Assembly: GCA_015698045.1 (NCBI GenBank)
Contig: BLAL01000080.1
Coordinates: 2,501-66,500 of the forward strand
From: Rhizophagus clarus
Taxonomy: Eukaryota > Glomeromycota > Glomeromycetes > Glomerales > Glomeraceae
DNA: 64,000 nucleotides
Direction of reading: 5' to 3'
Below the pieces are notes generated by a model, which worked only from the letters and a program-made list of their open reading frames with translations, ran no database searches and was not told the origin of the DNA. Both the position numbers and the translations under genes were made by a program. Shown here one piece after another: positions 1-12,989 of this stretch; the first letter of the stretch is position 1, and each line of letters starts with the position of its first letter.

Positions 1-1303
1 ACTTCGTCAATTTCTTTGTAAATTTCATCATCTTCCGTTCCATCTAAGGCATTTGATATACCACACTTCTTAAAGGCACGAATGATAATTTCTTCAGAAA
101 CATTATTCCAAGAACGTTTGACCCACCCACATACCTCACTTATTTTTGCACGTCGAAGATTTCCAGCAGGAGTATACCCAGCACCACCATTATTCATCCA
201 ATGGTACCACTCTCTACGAAGATTATCTTTAAAAGGTTTATTAATGGCAACATCGAGTGGTTGACAAATACTTGTTAAGCCACCTGGGATTACTGCAAGT
301 TCAACATGATTTTCCTTAAATTTTTGTTTAACAGATTCCTCTAGATGCCCTCTAAAGGAATCGTATACCATCATAGCCGGAAGTCTGGATTGGCCACTTG
401 ACATTCTTATCTGATTTAAGTAACTAACGTAATGTTTCATCAAGTCAGCATTCATCCATCCGCTTTCTTGAAACCATACGATCACACCAGGAGGGGCCTT
501 TTCACCACGCGGCATTTGCTTTCCTTTAAAAATGCAAATTGGCGGCAATTTTGTTCCATCTGTAAATAAAAAAGATTTAAGTAAAATTACATTTTATAAC
601 AATCAAATAAATAATGGAGATTTTTACCTGCTGCGCATGTTAAGACAACAGTAAACCGATTATTTTCATTACCTGTCCCACGAATATGAACTGTTTTCTC
701 ACCCTTTTGATTAATGGTGAAATTTCCAGCCATGTCAAACCAGACTGGTGTTTCATCCATATTAAAGATATTACACATCTCAATAGAATTTTTTATCCTA
801 AGACGAATAACAAATCGATAAAAACTTTCCAATGATTCTTCCAATTGTTCTGGAAGTTTCTGGGATATTCTTGTACGTCTACGCAAAGCCAAATTGTGCC
901 GTTTCATAAATGCAGTTAACCATCGAAATGTTGCCATAAAATTATTTGCTAATTCTCCATATAGTGCTACCATATCCGGTTCTCTCAAAATTTCAAACAT
1001 TTGAAGTCTTACAGTCACAAAAGTTACAGCTAGCGCCTTTTTCCTTTGCACAATTACCCAATTGTATAATTTCGCCTCAGCTTCAGGAAAATAAGCTTTT
1101 CGGCCAGAACCCACCCGCATAGTATTATTTTTTATTTCACTTGTCCAACTTTCACTTGCCTTAACCCAGCGTCCAACCATAGATTTGTCAAGGTCAAAAT
1201 GTCTAGCTGCTTCATTTCTTCCACGTTGACGAACATAGGTAACAACTTCCTTTTTCTGTTCAATAGAATACGAAGCACGTTGGCGTTTAATAACTTTTGG
1301 CAT
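1..1303 (-). CDS. Pogo/Tigger-type DDE transposase, two exons, 3' end cut by window edge
   Basis: Cut-and-paste transposase of the pogo/Tigger (Tc1/mariner superfamily) type. The ATG is at 1303. Exon 1 (1303-628) has an N-terminal helix-turn-helix stretch (EQKKEVVTYVRQRG) and a CENP-B-like second helical domain, then the first catalytic aspartate in NMDETPVWFD. A 68-nt GT-AG intron (627-560) follows; splicing makes the typical block ADGTKLPPICIFKGK. Exon 2 (559 to position 1) stays open and carries the second and third acidic residues (VYDSFRGHL and CQPLDVAINKPFK), so the D-D-D triad looks intact. No stop or frameshift is seen. Because the open frame leaves the window, whether it is complete is unknown. 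It may be one of the younger transposons here. Confidence 0.88.
560..627 (-). other. Spliceosomal intron of the pogo-type transposase
   Basis: Donor GTAAAA after GCAGCAG, acceptor TTTACAG before ATGGAACA. Removing 68 nt keeps the frame and restores the conserved DGTKLPP block; without splicing the frame ends 12 codons later. Confidence 0.85.
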
Positions 1304-1557
1304 AGTGTGTGAAACTCAAATTTTCGGAAGATATGAAGGTCGCGCGAAAGTTGTAAAGGTCGTGAAGTTGTCAAGTCGCGAAGTTGTAAAAGTCGCGTAA
1401 TTGCTAAAAAACCCCTTATTATATCATTACGCAGAATTGCATCATTGTGAAACATTTTACAGATTTTTTCGCCAGAACTTTTTTTTTGCAAAATTTTTTA
1501 ACGAATTGTAAATTGATTTTAAAGACGTTTAAAAGACATTTTTCTAAAACTGCCAAA

Positions 1558-1614
1558 ATTAAGCATCCCCCCAAACTTTTCGCACAAAATCCCTGCAAAA
1601 ATGGGGTGCTTAAT
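1558..1614. repeat. Short inverted repeat upstream of the pogo transposase
   Basis: ATTAAGCATCCCC at 1558-1570 is answered by GGGGTGCTTAAT at 1603-1614. It lies about 260 bp upstream of the transposase start and could be part of the transposon end. The partner end is outside the window. Confidence 0.4.
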
Positions 1615-1797
1615 ATTGGAAAAATATGGTAATCGTTTAGCATAATTTTGCTTACATAAGATGTATTGGAGTTGTATTTAAAGGCCCAGTTATCCGACCA
1701 TAAGGCGACGTCTTCTTTGCTTTTGTTAATTCAGAACCAAAAACGTCATCGATCCAGAATAACTCTTTACTTACACTTACTCCTAATATAACATTGA

Positions 1798-1983
1798 CCC
1801 TAACCCTAACCCTATTTAATAAAAATACCAATAAGATACTAATAGGTTATCAATAAATTATCAATCAGCTATCAATTAGCCTACCCGATTGGTGACGGAT
1901 TATGGCGCAAGTTCAATAGGCTACCAATAGAATAGCTTATTGATAGCTGATTGATAACCTATTGATACTCTATTAATATCCTA
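1798..1983. repeat. Telomere-like CCCTAA triplet next to a large imperfect inverted repeat
   Basis: CCCTAACCCTAACCCT at 1798-1813 has the TTAGGG telomere unit used by many fungi. Directly after it, arms of about 50 bp (near 1832-1884 and 1913-1983) are inverted copies built around GATAACCTATT and TAGCTGATTGAT. This may be a small foldback element or an old joint; three telomere units can also arise by chance. Confidence 0.45.
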
Positions 1984-2229
1984 TTTAACTAATTTTGACC
2001 TGTGCAATACTAGAATATTTTAATGAAAATTATTTATTATTAAAAAATCTGACGATGCATTAAATTTGGCCAAAATTATGTTAATTCTAACCAAAATAAA
2101 ACTGCACCAATTGTATTTTTTAAAATTGTACACACTTTTTTTAGATCATAATATTGCATATCCTTAACTTATATAATACTTATTATAATAAAATTTAACA
2201 TATTTGAGCTATGAGATAAATTTGCTGAT

Positions 2230-2610
2230 ATGAATAGAATTTTTTTATTTCTAAGAGTTAATATGGAAAGAATTTGTATAGAATATCTAATAGAAATTTT
2301 TTTTTTTAAGAGATTTTCTGAGTTCAGTTTGAATGGGATAAGTTCATATTTTCTAAGAGTTCATATGAAAAGGTTTGTATGGGATAACTTTAATAGAAAA
2401 TTTTTTTTAAAGAGATTTTCTAAGAGTTGTATGGGAAGGATTCATATGAAATATTTTAATAAAGATTTTTTAAGTATTCATATAGTAAGGGTTCATATGG
2501 AATATCTTTGATAGAAAATTTTTTTTAAGAAATTTTATAAGAGTTCGTATAGAAAGAGTTTGTATGGGATATCTATTAGAAAATTTTTTTGTAAAATTTT
2601 TTAGGGTTCT
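2230..2610. repeat. Tandem repeat, about five units of 70-90 bp
   Basis: Units share TTTTCTAAGAGTTCATATGG, a variant of GGATTTGTATGGGATATCTTT, and AGAAAATTTTTTTTAAGAG. The apparent open frame through it is a by-product of the repeat. It directly precedes the kinase-tail relic. Confidence 0.75.
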
Positions 2611-2612
2611 AT

Positions 2613-2923
2613 TTGGATACTGATTCTTCAAAACAACCTAAAGCAGATGAATTATATGGTTTATTATATGATTTATATTCTTTAATAGAATACAGTTATA
2701 ATGAAAAAATCTATAAGCAAATTGAAAAAGCAGATAAAATTAATGAGAAGTTAACTACTACTACTTTATCTTTATATATTTATACTACTCTTTTATATAT
2801 TACAAATCCTTAATATTTTATACAAGTAAACTTTTAGACTTTAAAAATCTTTTAGAACCAAAAAATACTATTAATAACAAGGATGATAATAACTCATTTG
2901 GAGAATATTCAAGTACTAATTAA
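2613..2923 (+). pseudogene. Relic of the C-terminal tail of a Rhizophagus-type protein kinase
   Basis: The first frame reads DTDSSKQPKADELYGLLYDL and EKADKINEKL, which resembles the end of a kinase lobe and the extension found in the expanded kinase-like families of these fungi. At about 2812 the frame ends, but a shifted frame continues with YTSKLLDFKNLLEPKN and closes at TAA 2921-2923, giving the usual ending of that family. The catalytic domain is missing. The family match is from memory, not from a search. Confidence 0.5.
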
Positions 2924-3832
2924 CATTCTATTTTATTTTACAAAATTATGCTTAAAGTACTTTAATGTATAATTATTTTTGTTATACTTTATAGAATCCA
3001 TAGAATTGATAGATTTTACTAAACTTAATATAAGTAACATATAAGCGATATGGAAAATGTTTTTTCATTACTAAAAAAATTAATTCTAAAATTTCAGAAT
3101 ACTTATTTTTTTATTTATTTAATGATCATGATGTGAATGCATATATTTTTAAAAAAAATACAGAAGTTGTTAAACTGACTACTTTATATTTAATACTATG
3201 AAAAAATAAAACACCTTTTAAAGGAAGATGTTTTGGACAAACGAGAGTCCTCAAATATTGTTTAATACTGGTAATATATAATAATATATAAATCTGAATA
3301 TGTGAAACATAAAACTTATATATTTTATTATTTATAGAATATTCCAATATTTCTATTATAATATTTCTATAATATTAATAATATAAATACATAATTGAAT
3401 AATAAAATTGGTTATCAATTTTTTTTCTTATTTTTTTTCTAACTTTATCCATAGAATCAAAACTTTCTCTTCTAGAACTACTTTTTACTTGATTTAATTC
3501 TGTAGATGGAAGTAATAATTTATTATGTTCATTTGTATAATTTGTATAATTGTCACAAATTATAAATATAATTAAAAGGAAGTTGAAAATAAGAATATAG
3601 AGCAATGATAGAAAATAATATGATATAGAATCTGAACTATAACTATTACATTTATCAGCTTCAGTTTTATTTTTTTTCTCCTTATTTTTTGATATTATAT
3701 TGAATAAAGTAATTTTATTTATTAAGATATTCAGTTATGATATAAAAAAAAAGCAAAAATAAAAATAATCATGTGATCTTTTTGCTGATCTCTTATTAAA
3801 AGTTACTTTCACTAGAAGAACCTTTAATACTA
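2924..3832. other. AT-rich intergenic stretch, no gene supported
   Basis: Very AT-rich DNA with homopolymer runs. The open frames near 3126-3347 and 3375-3605 have low-complexity composition with no domain and alternative starts, so I see no gene here. Confidence 0.5.
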
Positions 3833-4270
3833 TCAATTCTTCTTGAACCTCCTTCTCCTACTCAATAAAATAGGTTTATCAAAGTCATAATCTATGGCTT
3901 CTTTATATTTAAATTTATTATCAGGATTATTTCTAAAATTAATTTTGATTACATAAGAATCATTAGCGCTAATTATAGGAAACCAAATATGTTTTATACC
4001 AGTAAAAGCTTCACCCAAGAAATCTCCATTTCTAGTGAAAAAAACCTCACTACTATCAGAATAATACCCACAACTAATGATATCCTCAACTTTCCATTCA
4101 GGTCTGTATTCAATACCAATATTATTATTATTGAACTTTTTACCATTTATAGAATGATAATTAATAGAATATAAATTTAAACCAGGTATTCTAAAACAAG
4201 GATTAGGTTTAGTGGCTAACCCAATAGTAATATTAGTATTGTAAGGATCTGTAATTTTTAATATAGTCAT
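3833..4270 (-). pseudogene. SPRY-domain fragment
   Basis: From ATG 4270 the frame gives 145 residues whose centre is a recognisable SPRY/B30.2-like half: a GLATKPNP turn, GYHS-like strands, and DSSEVFFTRNGDFLGEAF followed by KHIWFPI. SPRY domains are protein-interaction modules. The N-terminal SPRY strands should precede this start; upstream DNA (4280-4440, minus) keeps traces such as SIQTNYSCFVPVLRSK in other frames, so the gene is probably broken. A short novel SPRY protein is the alternative. Confidence 0.6.
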
Positions 4271-5372
4271 TTCGTAATAATGTAATTCTTTATGTGATGT
4301 ACTTTAAGATTATACAAACATTATTTCAGAAATTTTATTTGATCATTTTCTATAATAATTTTTTTACTTCTAAGAACAGGCACAAAACAAGAATAATTAG
4401 TTTGTATACTAGTATTCATATTATTTAAAAATTCAATAATTTCTCCCTCTAATTAAATTTTTACTTTTTGACTTAATGTATCAGAATTATCAGAATTATC
4501 AGAAATCTATTTTCATGTTCTCGCTCCTTCAAAACACTTTTTTTTTTTGATCAAAATAAATACATAAGTTTATTAAAATTAAATTTAAAAATACAATATG
4601 ATAATAGCCATATATTTAGTTATCTCATCTAAAAGCATCACAGCCATAATTGATAAGTACTTGTTATGACCAACTATAAAAGCCTATTTTCAGGAAGATA
4701 ATAGAAAGTCTTTTATAGATTTAAAAGAATAAGGAAAATGAAAAAAATAAAAGAAATACACTAAAAAAATAAAACAATATAAATAACTATGTAATTAAAT
4801 CAGATGATTTCTATATGTTAAATCAACTAATAAAGCTAAACTACAAAATCATATAAATTGTTTCAAAATGACCTTCAGTCCTGCTATTAAATGATTTATA
4901 TCAGGCTGTTTAAATTGATTAGACCAGTTGTGAGAGTTCTTCTTGTTGGTCAAATTAAAATTTGTGAATAATTTACCCTTCTTATTCTGGTTATAAAACC
5001 TTTAGTTACCTAAAAATTGATGATTAGTATCCTGTTGAAGAGAAAACTTAATAGGTCTAAAGTTATTACCAATATTACCAATTCGAACTGGAGGATATTT
5101 CTTGAAGCCATGTTTAGGGAAGGAATAACAACATCATGAAAGACCAATACCATTCCAGAGTTGCAAATTACTTATACATTTTAAAGCTTGATTTCACATT
5201 GCAAAGTATTTGATTAACTTTTTCTATCCTGAGGATTCTTAATAATTTTAAAAGATTTTATTCTAATCTCAGTTAAAAACTTATTATGAGTGCAGTTGGA
5301 AAAGATGGAGAACTCAGTCATATCAGCCAGTATATCAGTTATGACTGCATGAAATTTTTCTCATTGCTAATA
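4271..5372. other. Gene-free stretch with possible protein traces
   Basis: No convincing open frame. Minus-strand traces near 4900-5160 (for example GFKKYPPVRIGN) have a protein-like texture but are broken by stops and match no family I recognise. It may be an old transposon fragment. Confidence 0.3.
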
Positions 5373-5529
5373 TGGGGTCTTTGCAATAGAAAGGTATGAA
5401 ACTCAAAAAATTTTTTAAATTTACTTTATATGCTAATTATGTTTTTTATACTAAAATAAGTGTAAATTTAATATTAATTAAATTTTTATTTTTTTTTGAG
5501 TTTCGTACCTTTCTATTGCAAAGACCCCA
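5373..5529. mobile_element. 157-bp Tc1/mariner-type MITE
   Basis: Terminal inverted repeats of about 37 bp begin TGGGGTCTTTGCAATAGAAA (5373) and end with its reverse complement (5529). The element is bordered on both sides by TA (5371-5372 and 5530-5531), the target duplication of Tc1/mariner. The interior has no coding capacity. Confidence 0.8.
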
Positions 5530-5958
5530 TATTCTAAAAGATTTTATGATACTGAAAACTATCTAATTAGAATTCCTCCTAGTCTGATAGTCTATTCATC
5601 TCTATTGTACGCTTTTAGGCACTCATGATTTGGTATTGATTAAATTTTTGCTGAAAGATATTTCTTGTACACCCTAATACTAATTGATATAATTTTACCC
5701 CAAAAACTTAAGTTCCCAAGAAGAGTATAACCTATTCCATTTGGCTGGTATATTATAGATTATTAAGTTCAGCAGCTGTGCCTGTTCTTCTTCTATAGGA
5801 CTATAACAGAACCCCAAATAATACTAATATAACTCATATACAGGTTTACGTAGAGTTTATATGAAATTACTTTTTAAACCTACAAATTGAGTTTGCGTAG
5901 ATTGGTCAATTTGGGAGTAATTCACATATTATGTTTGCATAAAGTTTATAATAGATAT

Positions 5959-7369
5959 CAGTCACTAGTCATATCATGGAAAAAAGAGGGAGATTTTTTT
6001 TAATAAAATTTGCAAAAAAAAGTTTGTGATACAGTATTCTCTTTAAATATATAGTACACGTATATAATTAAAGTTGGCCAAAATTAACTCAATCTGGTTA
6101 AATCTACCAATCAATAATTCATAATTCTAGCCAAATTTTTCTTAATTCTGGCCAAATTCGTAATGCCAGCCCAAATTACGTTAAAATCAAAATTTTCAGG
6201 TCAAAGGTAACACCATATTTATGCAATGTAACACTTTTTCCAACAATAGTAAATATGTTTGTTCAAGACTTGAAAAATATTTTTAAACTTTTTAAAAGTC
6301 AAAAATTTCACTTTATTCAGTTGCATCTGGCCAAAGAAGGTAGTCAATTATATTGTTATTTGATATAGCAAACTAATAAAATATTAAGAAAATTTTTTTA
6401 ACTTCTTTCTTTTGCTTATTTTTTTTAAATATTATATAAATATCTTTTATTTTAACGCTACTTTAAAAATAAAAAAAATATTTTACTTATCCATAATGTA
6501 TTATCTTTATTTATAATTTAACAAAGCAAATAGACCTAATAGCTAATAAGAATTCTTTCTATAAATAAATAATTTATGTTTTATTTTCATGTTTAATGAA
6601 TTAAAATTTAAAAATTTCAAAGTTTTTTTCTAATAAGTTGCAGAAATTTACATGATTATTATAATACTAGGATTTAAGCATTAAAGGTTTAATTTAAATA
6701 AACAAAAAAACATTATATTTAACTAGTTTTTTGACCAAAAATTCACTTATAACACCCAAATAGATCTAATAGTATTATTTTAATAGATAAAAAGATTTTT
6801 TATTAGTGTTTTAATTAAAAAATTTTAACAAAATTTATAAATAACAAAAAATCTGACATAATAATCACCCTTCTAAGCTTAACAAAAGCTGTTTATTTTG
6901 CCAAATTATAGCTAGAAATGAGATAATTACTGTTAAAAAAAAGCTTTTACTAAAAGTTTTATTGAAATCAAAATTTTTTTTTTTATTATAAAAATTGACT
7001 TTTTGTGGTTTACACAAAAACTACCTAAATAACTGCCCTTTTTAACTTAGTAAATCTTTTTCTTCTCATAAAATTACATATATTTTTATTATTTAAATTG
7101 TATTTTACATCTACTTTTAAGTTGCATCTGAAGGAAAACTTCATTTTTGAGACGAACTTTCTTGTAAATACAAAAAAAAAAAAATATTACTAAAAAGGAA
7201 ATGATGATAAAAATTTATAATACACATAACGAACTATTAATTTACTTAATTTGTATAAGCGTTGTATTAAAAAATTTCTTTTTTAGTTACATGATGAAAT
7301 ATTCAATTATAGTTACACAAAATTATTTTAATTAATGATCGACAAGTGATCTGAAATGACCACTGACTG
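5959..7369. mobile_element. Non-autonomous DNA transposon, copy A (1.41 kb)
   Basis: Begins CAGTCACTAG and ends GACCACTGACTG, flanked by ATAT on both sides (5955-5958, 7370-7373), a 4-bp target duplication. The interior matches 18542-20061 in the same orientation at many places, for example the stretches around ATATAATTAAAGTTGGCCAAA and ACAAAAACTACCT. It is gene-free and diverged from copy B. The superfamily is unclear. Confidence 0.75.
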
Positions 7370-7499
7370 ATATACGTAAATTTATTTTTAAAAAATACTA
7401 ATTTCAGTAAATTAAATTACTCAGTATTTACCAAAATTTATTTTATTTTATTTATTTTTTCACTTTTTTTCAGTATTTTATACCAAATTTATTTATTTT

Positions 7500-8215
7500 T
7501 ATTATTCTTTTTTGGTTTTTAATACCCTAATTCCAAAAGTCTGGTCATGTTTTTCACCTGATAACACTACAAAAAATAAAAAAAAAATAATTAATTAATT
7601 AGTTAAAAAAATTACTAAAAAACACTTTCTCTACTTTTTCTTACCTTAATTCCAAAAGTTTGGTTATGTGTTTCATTTGGCAACACTACAAAAAATAAAA
7701 AAAAATTAATACAACACTACAAAAAGTAAAAAAAAAGTTAATACTTAATTAATTAAAAAAAAATAATGAAACACCTCTCCCAACCCTCTTTTATCTTAAT
7801 TCCAAAAGTCTGGTCGTGCTTTTCGTCTGGCAACACTACAAAAAATAAAAAAAAACAATTAATTAGTTAAAAAAAATACCAAAAAAATACTTCCTCCACC
7901 CTCTTTTACCTTAATTCCAAAAGTCCAGTTGTGCTTTTCGTCTGGCAACCCTATAAAAAGTAAAAAAAAAGTTAATACTTAATTAATTAAAAAAAAATAA
8001 TGAAACACCTCCTTCAACCCCTCCCTTACCTTAATTCCAAAAGTCCGGTCATATCTTTCATCTGGCAACACTACAAAAAATAAAAATAAAAAATAAATAA
8101 ATAATTAATTAATTAAAAAAAAACACTGAAAAACACTTTCCACCCTCCCTTACCTTAATTTCAAAAGTCTGGTCATGTTTTTTGTCTGACAACACTATAA
8201 AAATAAACTGATAAA
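7500..8215. repeat. Tandem array of about six 115-150 bp units
   Basis: Each unit starts near CTTAATTCCAAAAGT (about 7530, 7648, 7798, 7913, 8033, 8156), continues with CTGGTCATG...TCTGGCAACACTAC, then A-rich sequence and TTAATTAATTAAA. No coding signal. Confidence 0.85.
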
Positions 8216-8686
8216 TAATTAAAAAAAAGATCAGATATTCAGATTATCTGATTAGATTGGCAAGTCACATGACCTTACCTTTATACTGAATAATTCGTTA
8301 TAGTGAATAAATTTTTTAAAATTTTTTTTTAATTAAGATATAAGTTTGTGTAATATTACTATGAAAAAAAAGTTGCATAGAGTTAATAGTAAATGCATGC
8401 AGATCATTTGTGAGTTATATTAGTATTGTTTGGGATCCTATAGACAGCGATCAAAATTATCTGGCTACTTTTCAAAGTGAAATGATTTACATACTATAAT
8501 GTAATGCAAATAAAAAAAATAAGTTAAATATATTCCCTATACCTTAATTTATTAATTTAGATAAAAATTCAATAATATATCCTATGTTCATTTGCAGCAA
8601 CAACTGCTTTAATTCTACAAAATACACTAATATTCAATTTTTATAATATTTTAAATGATTATTTTTATATGCATTTTTAATATATT

Positions 8687-8695
8687 TTTCAAGTA
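8687..8695. other. 9-bp target-site duplication, left of the Mutator-like element
   Basis: TTTCAAGTA here is repeated exactly at 13728-13736 on the other side of the element. Nine bp is the usual Mutator duplication length. Confidence 0.85.
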
Positions 8696-9435
8696 GGGTT
8701 TTGTAATTCAACGCCATGGCGATGCATCACCGGTGTCACGTGATATATACAAAATTACGTATTTTGATGTAAAATAAAATAGAGTTTATGTAACTTGAAT
8801 TATAAAGTTTTTTTTTACGATAAAAAAATAAAAAAAAATCTGCACTTCGTTTCAGTATGCTATTTCAAAAGACATTTTCAAGTAAACCTGAAGTCATGAA
8901 ATAAAAAAGACCGTTCTATTTCACTTTTTTTGCAGATTTTGGCCTGAGAGAACTCTTGGAACCAGAAAGCGTGTTTTTTAGAGGTGTGCAGAATTTTTTT
9001 TTGTGTTTTTCTTTAATCAAGAACCTTTATTAACATTCTTTAACATGTTTTTTTTGTAGATTTGACTCTTGGTATTTGAAAGTGTATTTTATAGTTATAG
9101 AGAGGGATATGAATTTTTTGCTCTCTTTAATCAAGAGCGTTTGTTAACGTTCTTTTACTCATTTCTTTTTATAGATTAGGCTTTAGGAAACTCCTGAAAT
9201 TAGGTTGGAGTTTTTTTTTGGTACAGGATTTCTTTATTTCTTTAGTTAAGAGCGATTATTAATGTTACTTTACTCGTCTTTTTTTGTAGATTCAGAAATG
9301 GAAGTTTCTTGAAATTAACAAGTGAGTTTTAGAGAGGGTATTAGGATTTTTTGTTTCTTCTTGTCAAGGAACATTTATTAATGAACTTCTTTTACTCATT
9401 TTTTTGTAGGTTTGAGGTTGGGACTTGGGGATTGT
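8696..9435. repeat. Left terminal inverted repeat of the MULE
   Basis: Reverse complement of 12990-13727. From about 8930 inward it contains five roughly 115-bp subrepeats, each with TTAAC/TTAAT, a pyrimidine run and GTAG or GCAG followed by ATT. Confidence 0.9.
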
Positions 9436-9810
9436 GAATTGTAAATTTAATGTACTGTATACTATTTTATATCTAAATAATTTATTTGTGTGACTCAAAT
9501 TAATAATGTTAAGTCTTAAATCTTAATATGTAATTAATGTAAATATTTTAAATGGTCCTTCTTAAGCTTCATTATAAAAAACAATTTAAATAAAGTGATA
9601 ATTTACTTGTAAGGTTTAATTAGTAATTTTATTGTAAAGTGTGTATCTTTCATAATTTAAAATATGAAACTATTTTTTCTTAGCATTACAATTTTTCTGG
9701 TAATAACCGAGATTACCACATTATCTGCAACATCTTTGCATTACTTTACATTGATTTTTTTCATGAGATGCTTTATACCTCTTTGCACTTGATGACCTTC
9801 CTTTGCTACG

Positions 9811-12420
9811 TCATCTTTTTGGATTTTGTAATTGAAATACATTTATATTTTCTTTATCACTCCCAAAGCTATCTGCTTCTTCATCAGACTCTATTTCTTC
9901 TGATTTATCATTACCTTCGCACTCGCTATCCTCATCAGCAAATTCTTTCAAAATTTTAATTAAACGTAATGAATTTGACTTATTTTGCAAAGCTTTTTGC
10001 AAAGCCTTTTTATACATTCCATAAAGAGTACCGTACATAACCTTCTGATCAAGTGTACACATTCTTTGCTCAAGAAGATCATCCTTTTCTTTATCAATAG
10101 CACATAAATAGGGGATTAAATTATTTTCTTCTTGCAACGGATTAATCGTACCATTATTAAACTTATCAGCAACTATAAATGGTTCGTATGAACCATCCTT
10201 TCCTTTTTGGTACCATCTAAATGGAATAAATCTGATATGAAATTTGCCTTGCTAGTATTCAACATAACCTGAAAATAATGTCTACAAACAATACCCTGTT
10301 GAATAATTGAGAGACAAGAACACACATGGGACCCATTCTTTAAGAGAACAATATGATGCTTCATTTTCTATGAATTTCCAACTTTAACATCCCATATTTC
10401 CTTAACATTATCATGACTAACAACTTCCAGCAATTGTTTTATTGTTATTTGAAGACTTTCTGTATCATCATCTCTGAAAATTTCATTGCTAATAATATCT
10501 GTTTGGCCTAAATTTGCAACATAGTAAAGTAACTGATTGATTTTGTTACGTTGCATCTTTAAAATTGCTGGTGTAAGAAAATCTTGATAACATTTATCTA
10601 CCTTTGTAAACAAAAAATTTGTCTGATCCAGATTTTTAACTGATGGTATGGTAAGAGGACTGGAAAAACTAATAATAGAGGTCACCGGACAATAGTAAAT
10701 TGGTGAGTTTACCCAAATTAAAAATATTTTGCATAAGTAATTGACTTAAAAATCTAACAATCCTACACAGGAATGTCTGAAGAATATAATGAACCATAAA
10801 TTATTCTTGTAAAATTAATATTAACTGAGATCATTAAATTTTCTGAAAAAATTTTTATAATAATGCAAACCACTTTTAAAAAAATTTATTAATTATGCGA
10901 ACCACCCTTTTGTATTACACAGAATATATAAAAATTTAAATTGAGTGTATAAATGGCAAATTTAACTCTAACCTTAAGCAGATATTGTTAGTCTACACAT
11001 TTTGGCTTCATTAAAAATTGAATATATCAAAAATTTAATCAACTTTACTAGTGTGCTGGGTGCTACAGTGACCTCTATTATAAGATTTCCCAGTCCTATG
11101 GTAAGTTTCCAATACTGATATTGGTTTTTTTTATCTTGTTCATCAAGTAATCTATGTATTTCAGACATAAGTTCACAGAGAGTAATACTAGAGTTAAATA
11201 TTAATTTTTTAATATATGCATTTACAGATTCAACCTGTGATGTTGCAATCATTCCTCCAGTAAATTTAAAATTTGTATATAAATGTGCCCAATACTCCTT
11301 TGACTTGTATAAACCTTCTAGATAACATTTGGCCTTTGGATAATCTTCAACCAGCTTTTTAAAACGTTGATAAAATATTATTTGAACAAGACTATTTCTG
11401 CATTAATAAAAATCTTGTAAAAACTTTTCATAATCATCTTCAAGTAGTTTTTAAAGGTTTTTATGAAGATTTTGTGTAATATGAAATGCATAATGTATTG
11501 GATATGTAGTTGAAAATATTTTCATTATTGCAACATCAACTGCTGGATCTGAATTAGTTAAAATTACTGTTGGATGGATGTTAGTTGCTTTAATAATCTG
11601 CTAAAACATCCAGATATGTAATTCTTAACTTTCATCTGCAAGCAATGCCTGTGCAAGAAGAATATTTTGACAATTTTGATCAAATCCAACAAGTAAGGAT
11701 AATGCCATTCTGTATCTGTTTGTTTTATGTGTTACATCATTAAGAACACAATCAGAAAACTGAATCCAGTTTTCTACTTGTTCAGGCGTCATCCACAGTA
11801 AATGTGTTAAAGCATTATCATCATCCCACTCTCTAGCTACAATCCATCTGGAATCTTTTTCCTTTTGTTGATCAAGCCAATCTGACATTTATGCAGCATT
11901 ATTGGAAAGAGATTTTGCCGTAGGACGAAATTTTTTAATTGCATTATATAAATCCTCACTGTAAATTGGTTGAGAAGGATATTTACCTTCCAAATATCTT
12001 CTTTGTGCTGTTGCCTCCATTTTACAGTGTTGTGTTAAAAATTATATATCTTCCATCATTTCTTCACTAAATCTCTTGTTTTGCTCAAATAAAATACTTT
12101 CAATTCTCAAATTATGATTATGATCATCTACAATTTTGTTGACAAAAATTGCAGAATCTGGATTATTTGCTTCCGGACAAGAAATATTTACACGCCATGG
12201 GCATGAAATTTTTTTAGAACTTGTTTCCTTTTTAGAGTGAGACTCAAAACTTCGCTCATGTTCATAAATATAAGTTCTTCTTCTAATGACTCCTTCCCTT
12301 TGATCAACATGATCTTTTATAACATTGAACCCTTTATTTCTAGCCCAGTTACTCATAAATAAGTCACAGGTTGGCCAATCTGCAAAAACTTTCTGGTAAA
12401 TAGGTTGGCGAGGCTACTTT
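9811..12420 (-). pseudogene. MULE transposase relic (FAR1 / MULE / SWIM domains)
   Basis: Reading from 12420 down, pieces in several frames line up in the order of a MULE transposase. First a FAR1-type DNA-binding domain (around DWPTCDLFMSNWA, then ISCPWRVNISCP and a DDHNHNL zinc-ligand end). Next a MULE catalytic region (11888-11625: CVLNDVTHKTNRYRMALSLL). Then a segment with TSQVESVNAYIKKL (11252-10974) and a SWIM zinc finger C-x-C-x8-C-x-H in HVCSCLSIIQQGIVCRHYF (10364-10173). Stops and frameshifts separate all pieces, so it is not functional. The last piece (10137-9811) is acidic. Confidence 0.85.
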
Positions 12421-12989
12421 CAGCTCTGTTTAAAATCATATTATTATTAACTAAAAATGTATAGTAAAAAAATAAATTTCTTTAATGAAATTTGCTTAAG
12501 AAAGTAAGAAGAGGAAATCAGTAAGTAAAATAGAGGAAAACACTCTTTGTTATTGTCATCTTTGTTATTGTCATGCTTTATTTTGATAATAAAGTAAGTT
12601 TTTTTTCATGAAAATTGATGTCTTTAATTACTTAAAAAATATGTAAAAACTGTGTATTACTAAAATAATACAAATGATCAATGAAATAAGTATAATTCAA
12701 TTACCTGTATAACCAATTTAAGCTACACAAATAACTGATTTGAAATCAATTGTAATTAAACTAAACTTTTTATATTAAGATTGATAAAAATTGAAATATT
12801 ACAAAAACTGTACATATTTACAGCTTGACATCATTAATAATTGAAATGTTACGAGTTTTGTGAAAAGAAATATGCAAATGTTCTTATGAATTATAATAAT
12901 AACACTTTTAAACATGTCAAGTTGAAATCTAAAAGTAAAAGAATGGCTATTATCCGAGAAATAATCCTGTACTCCCCAACAAACAACTT

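Noticed and set aside
1132..1643. Open frames upstream of the pogo transposase
   Set aside because: They overlap the coding start or lie in transposon end sequence, with no family resemblance.
7500..8215. CRISPR-like regular repeat
   Set aside because: Units are 115-150 bp, diverged along their whole length and have no unique spacers; this is a tandem satellite in a eukaryote.
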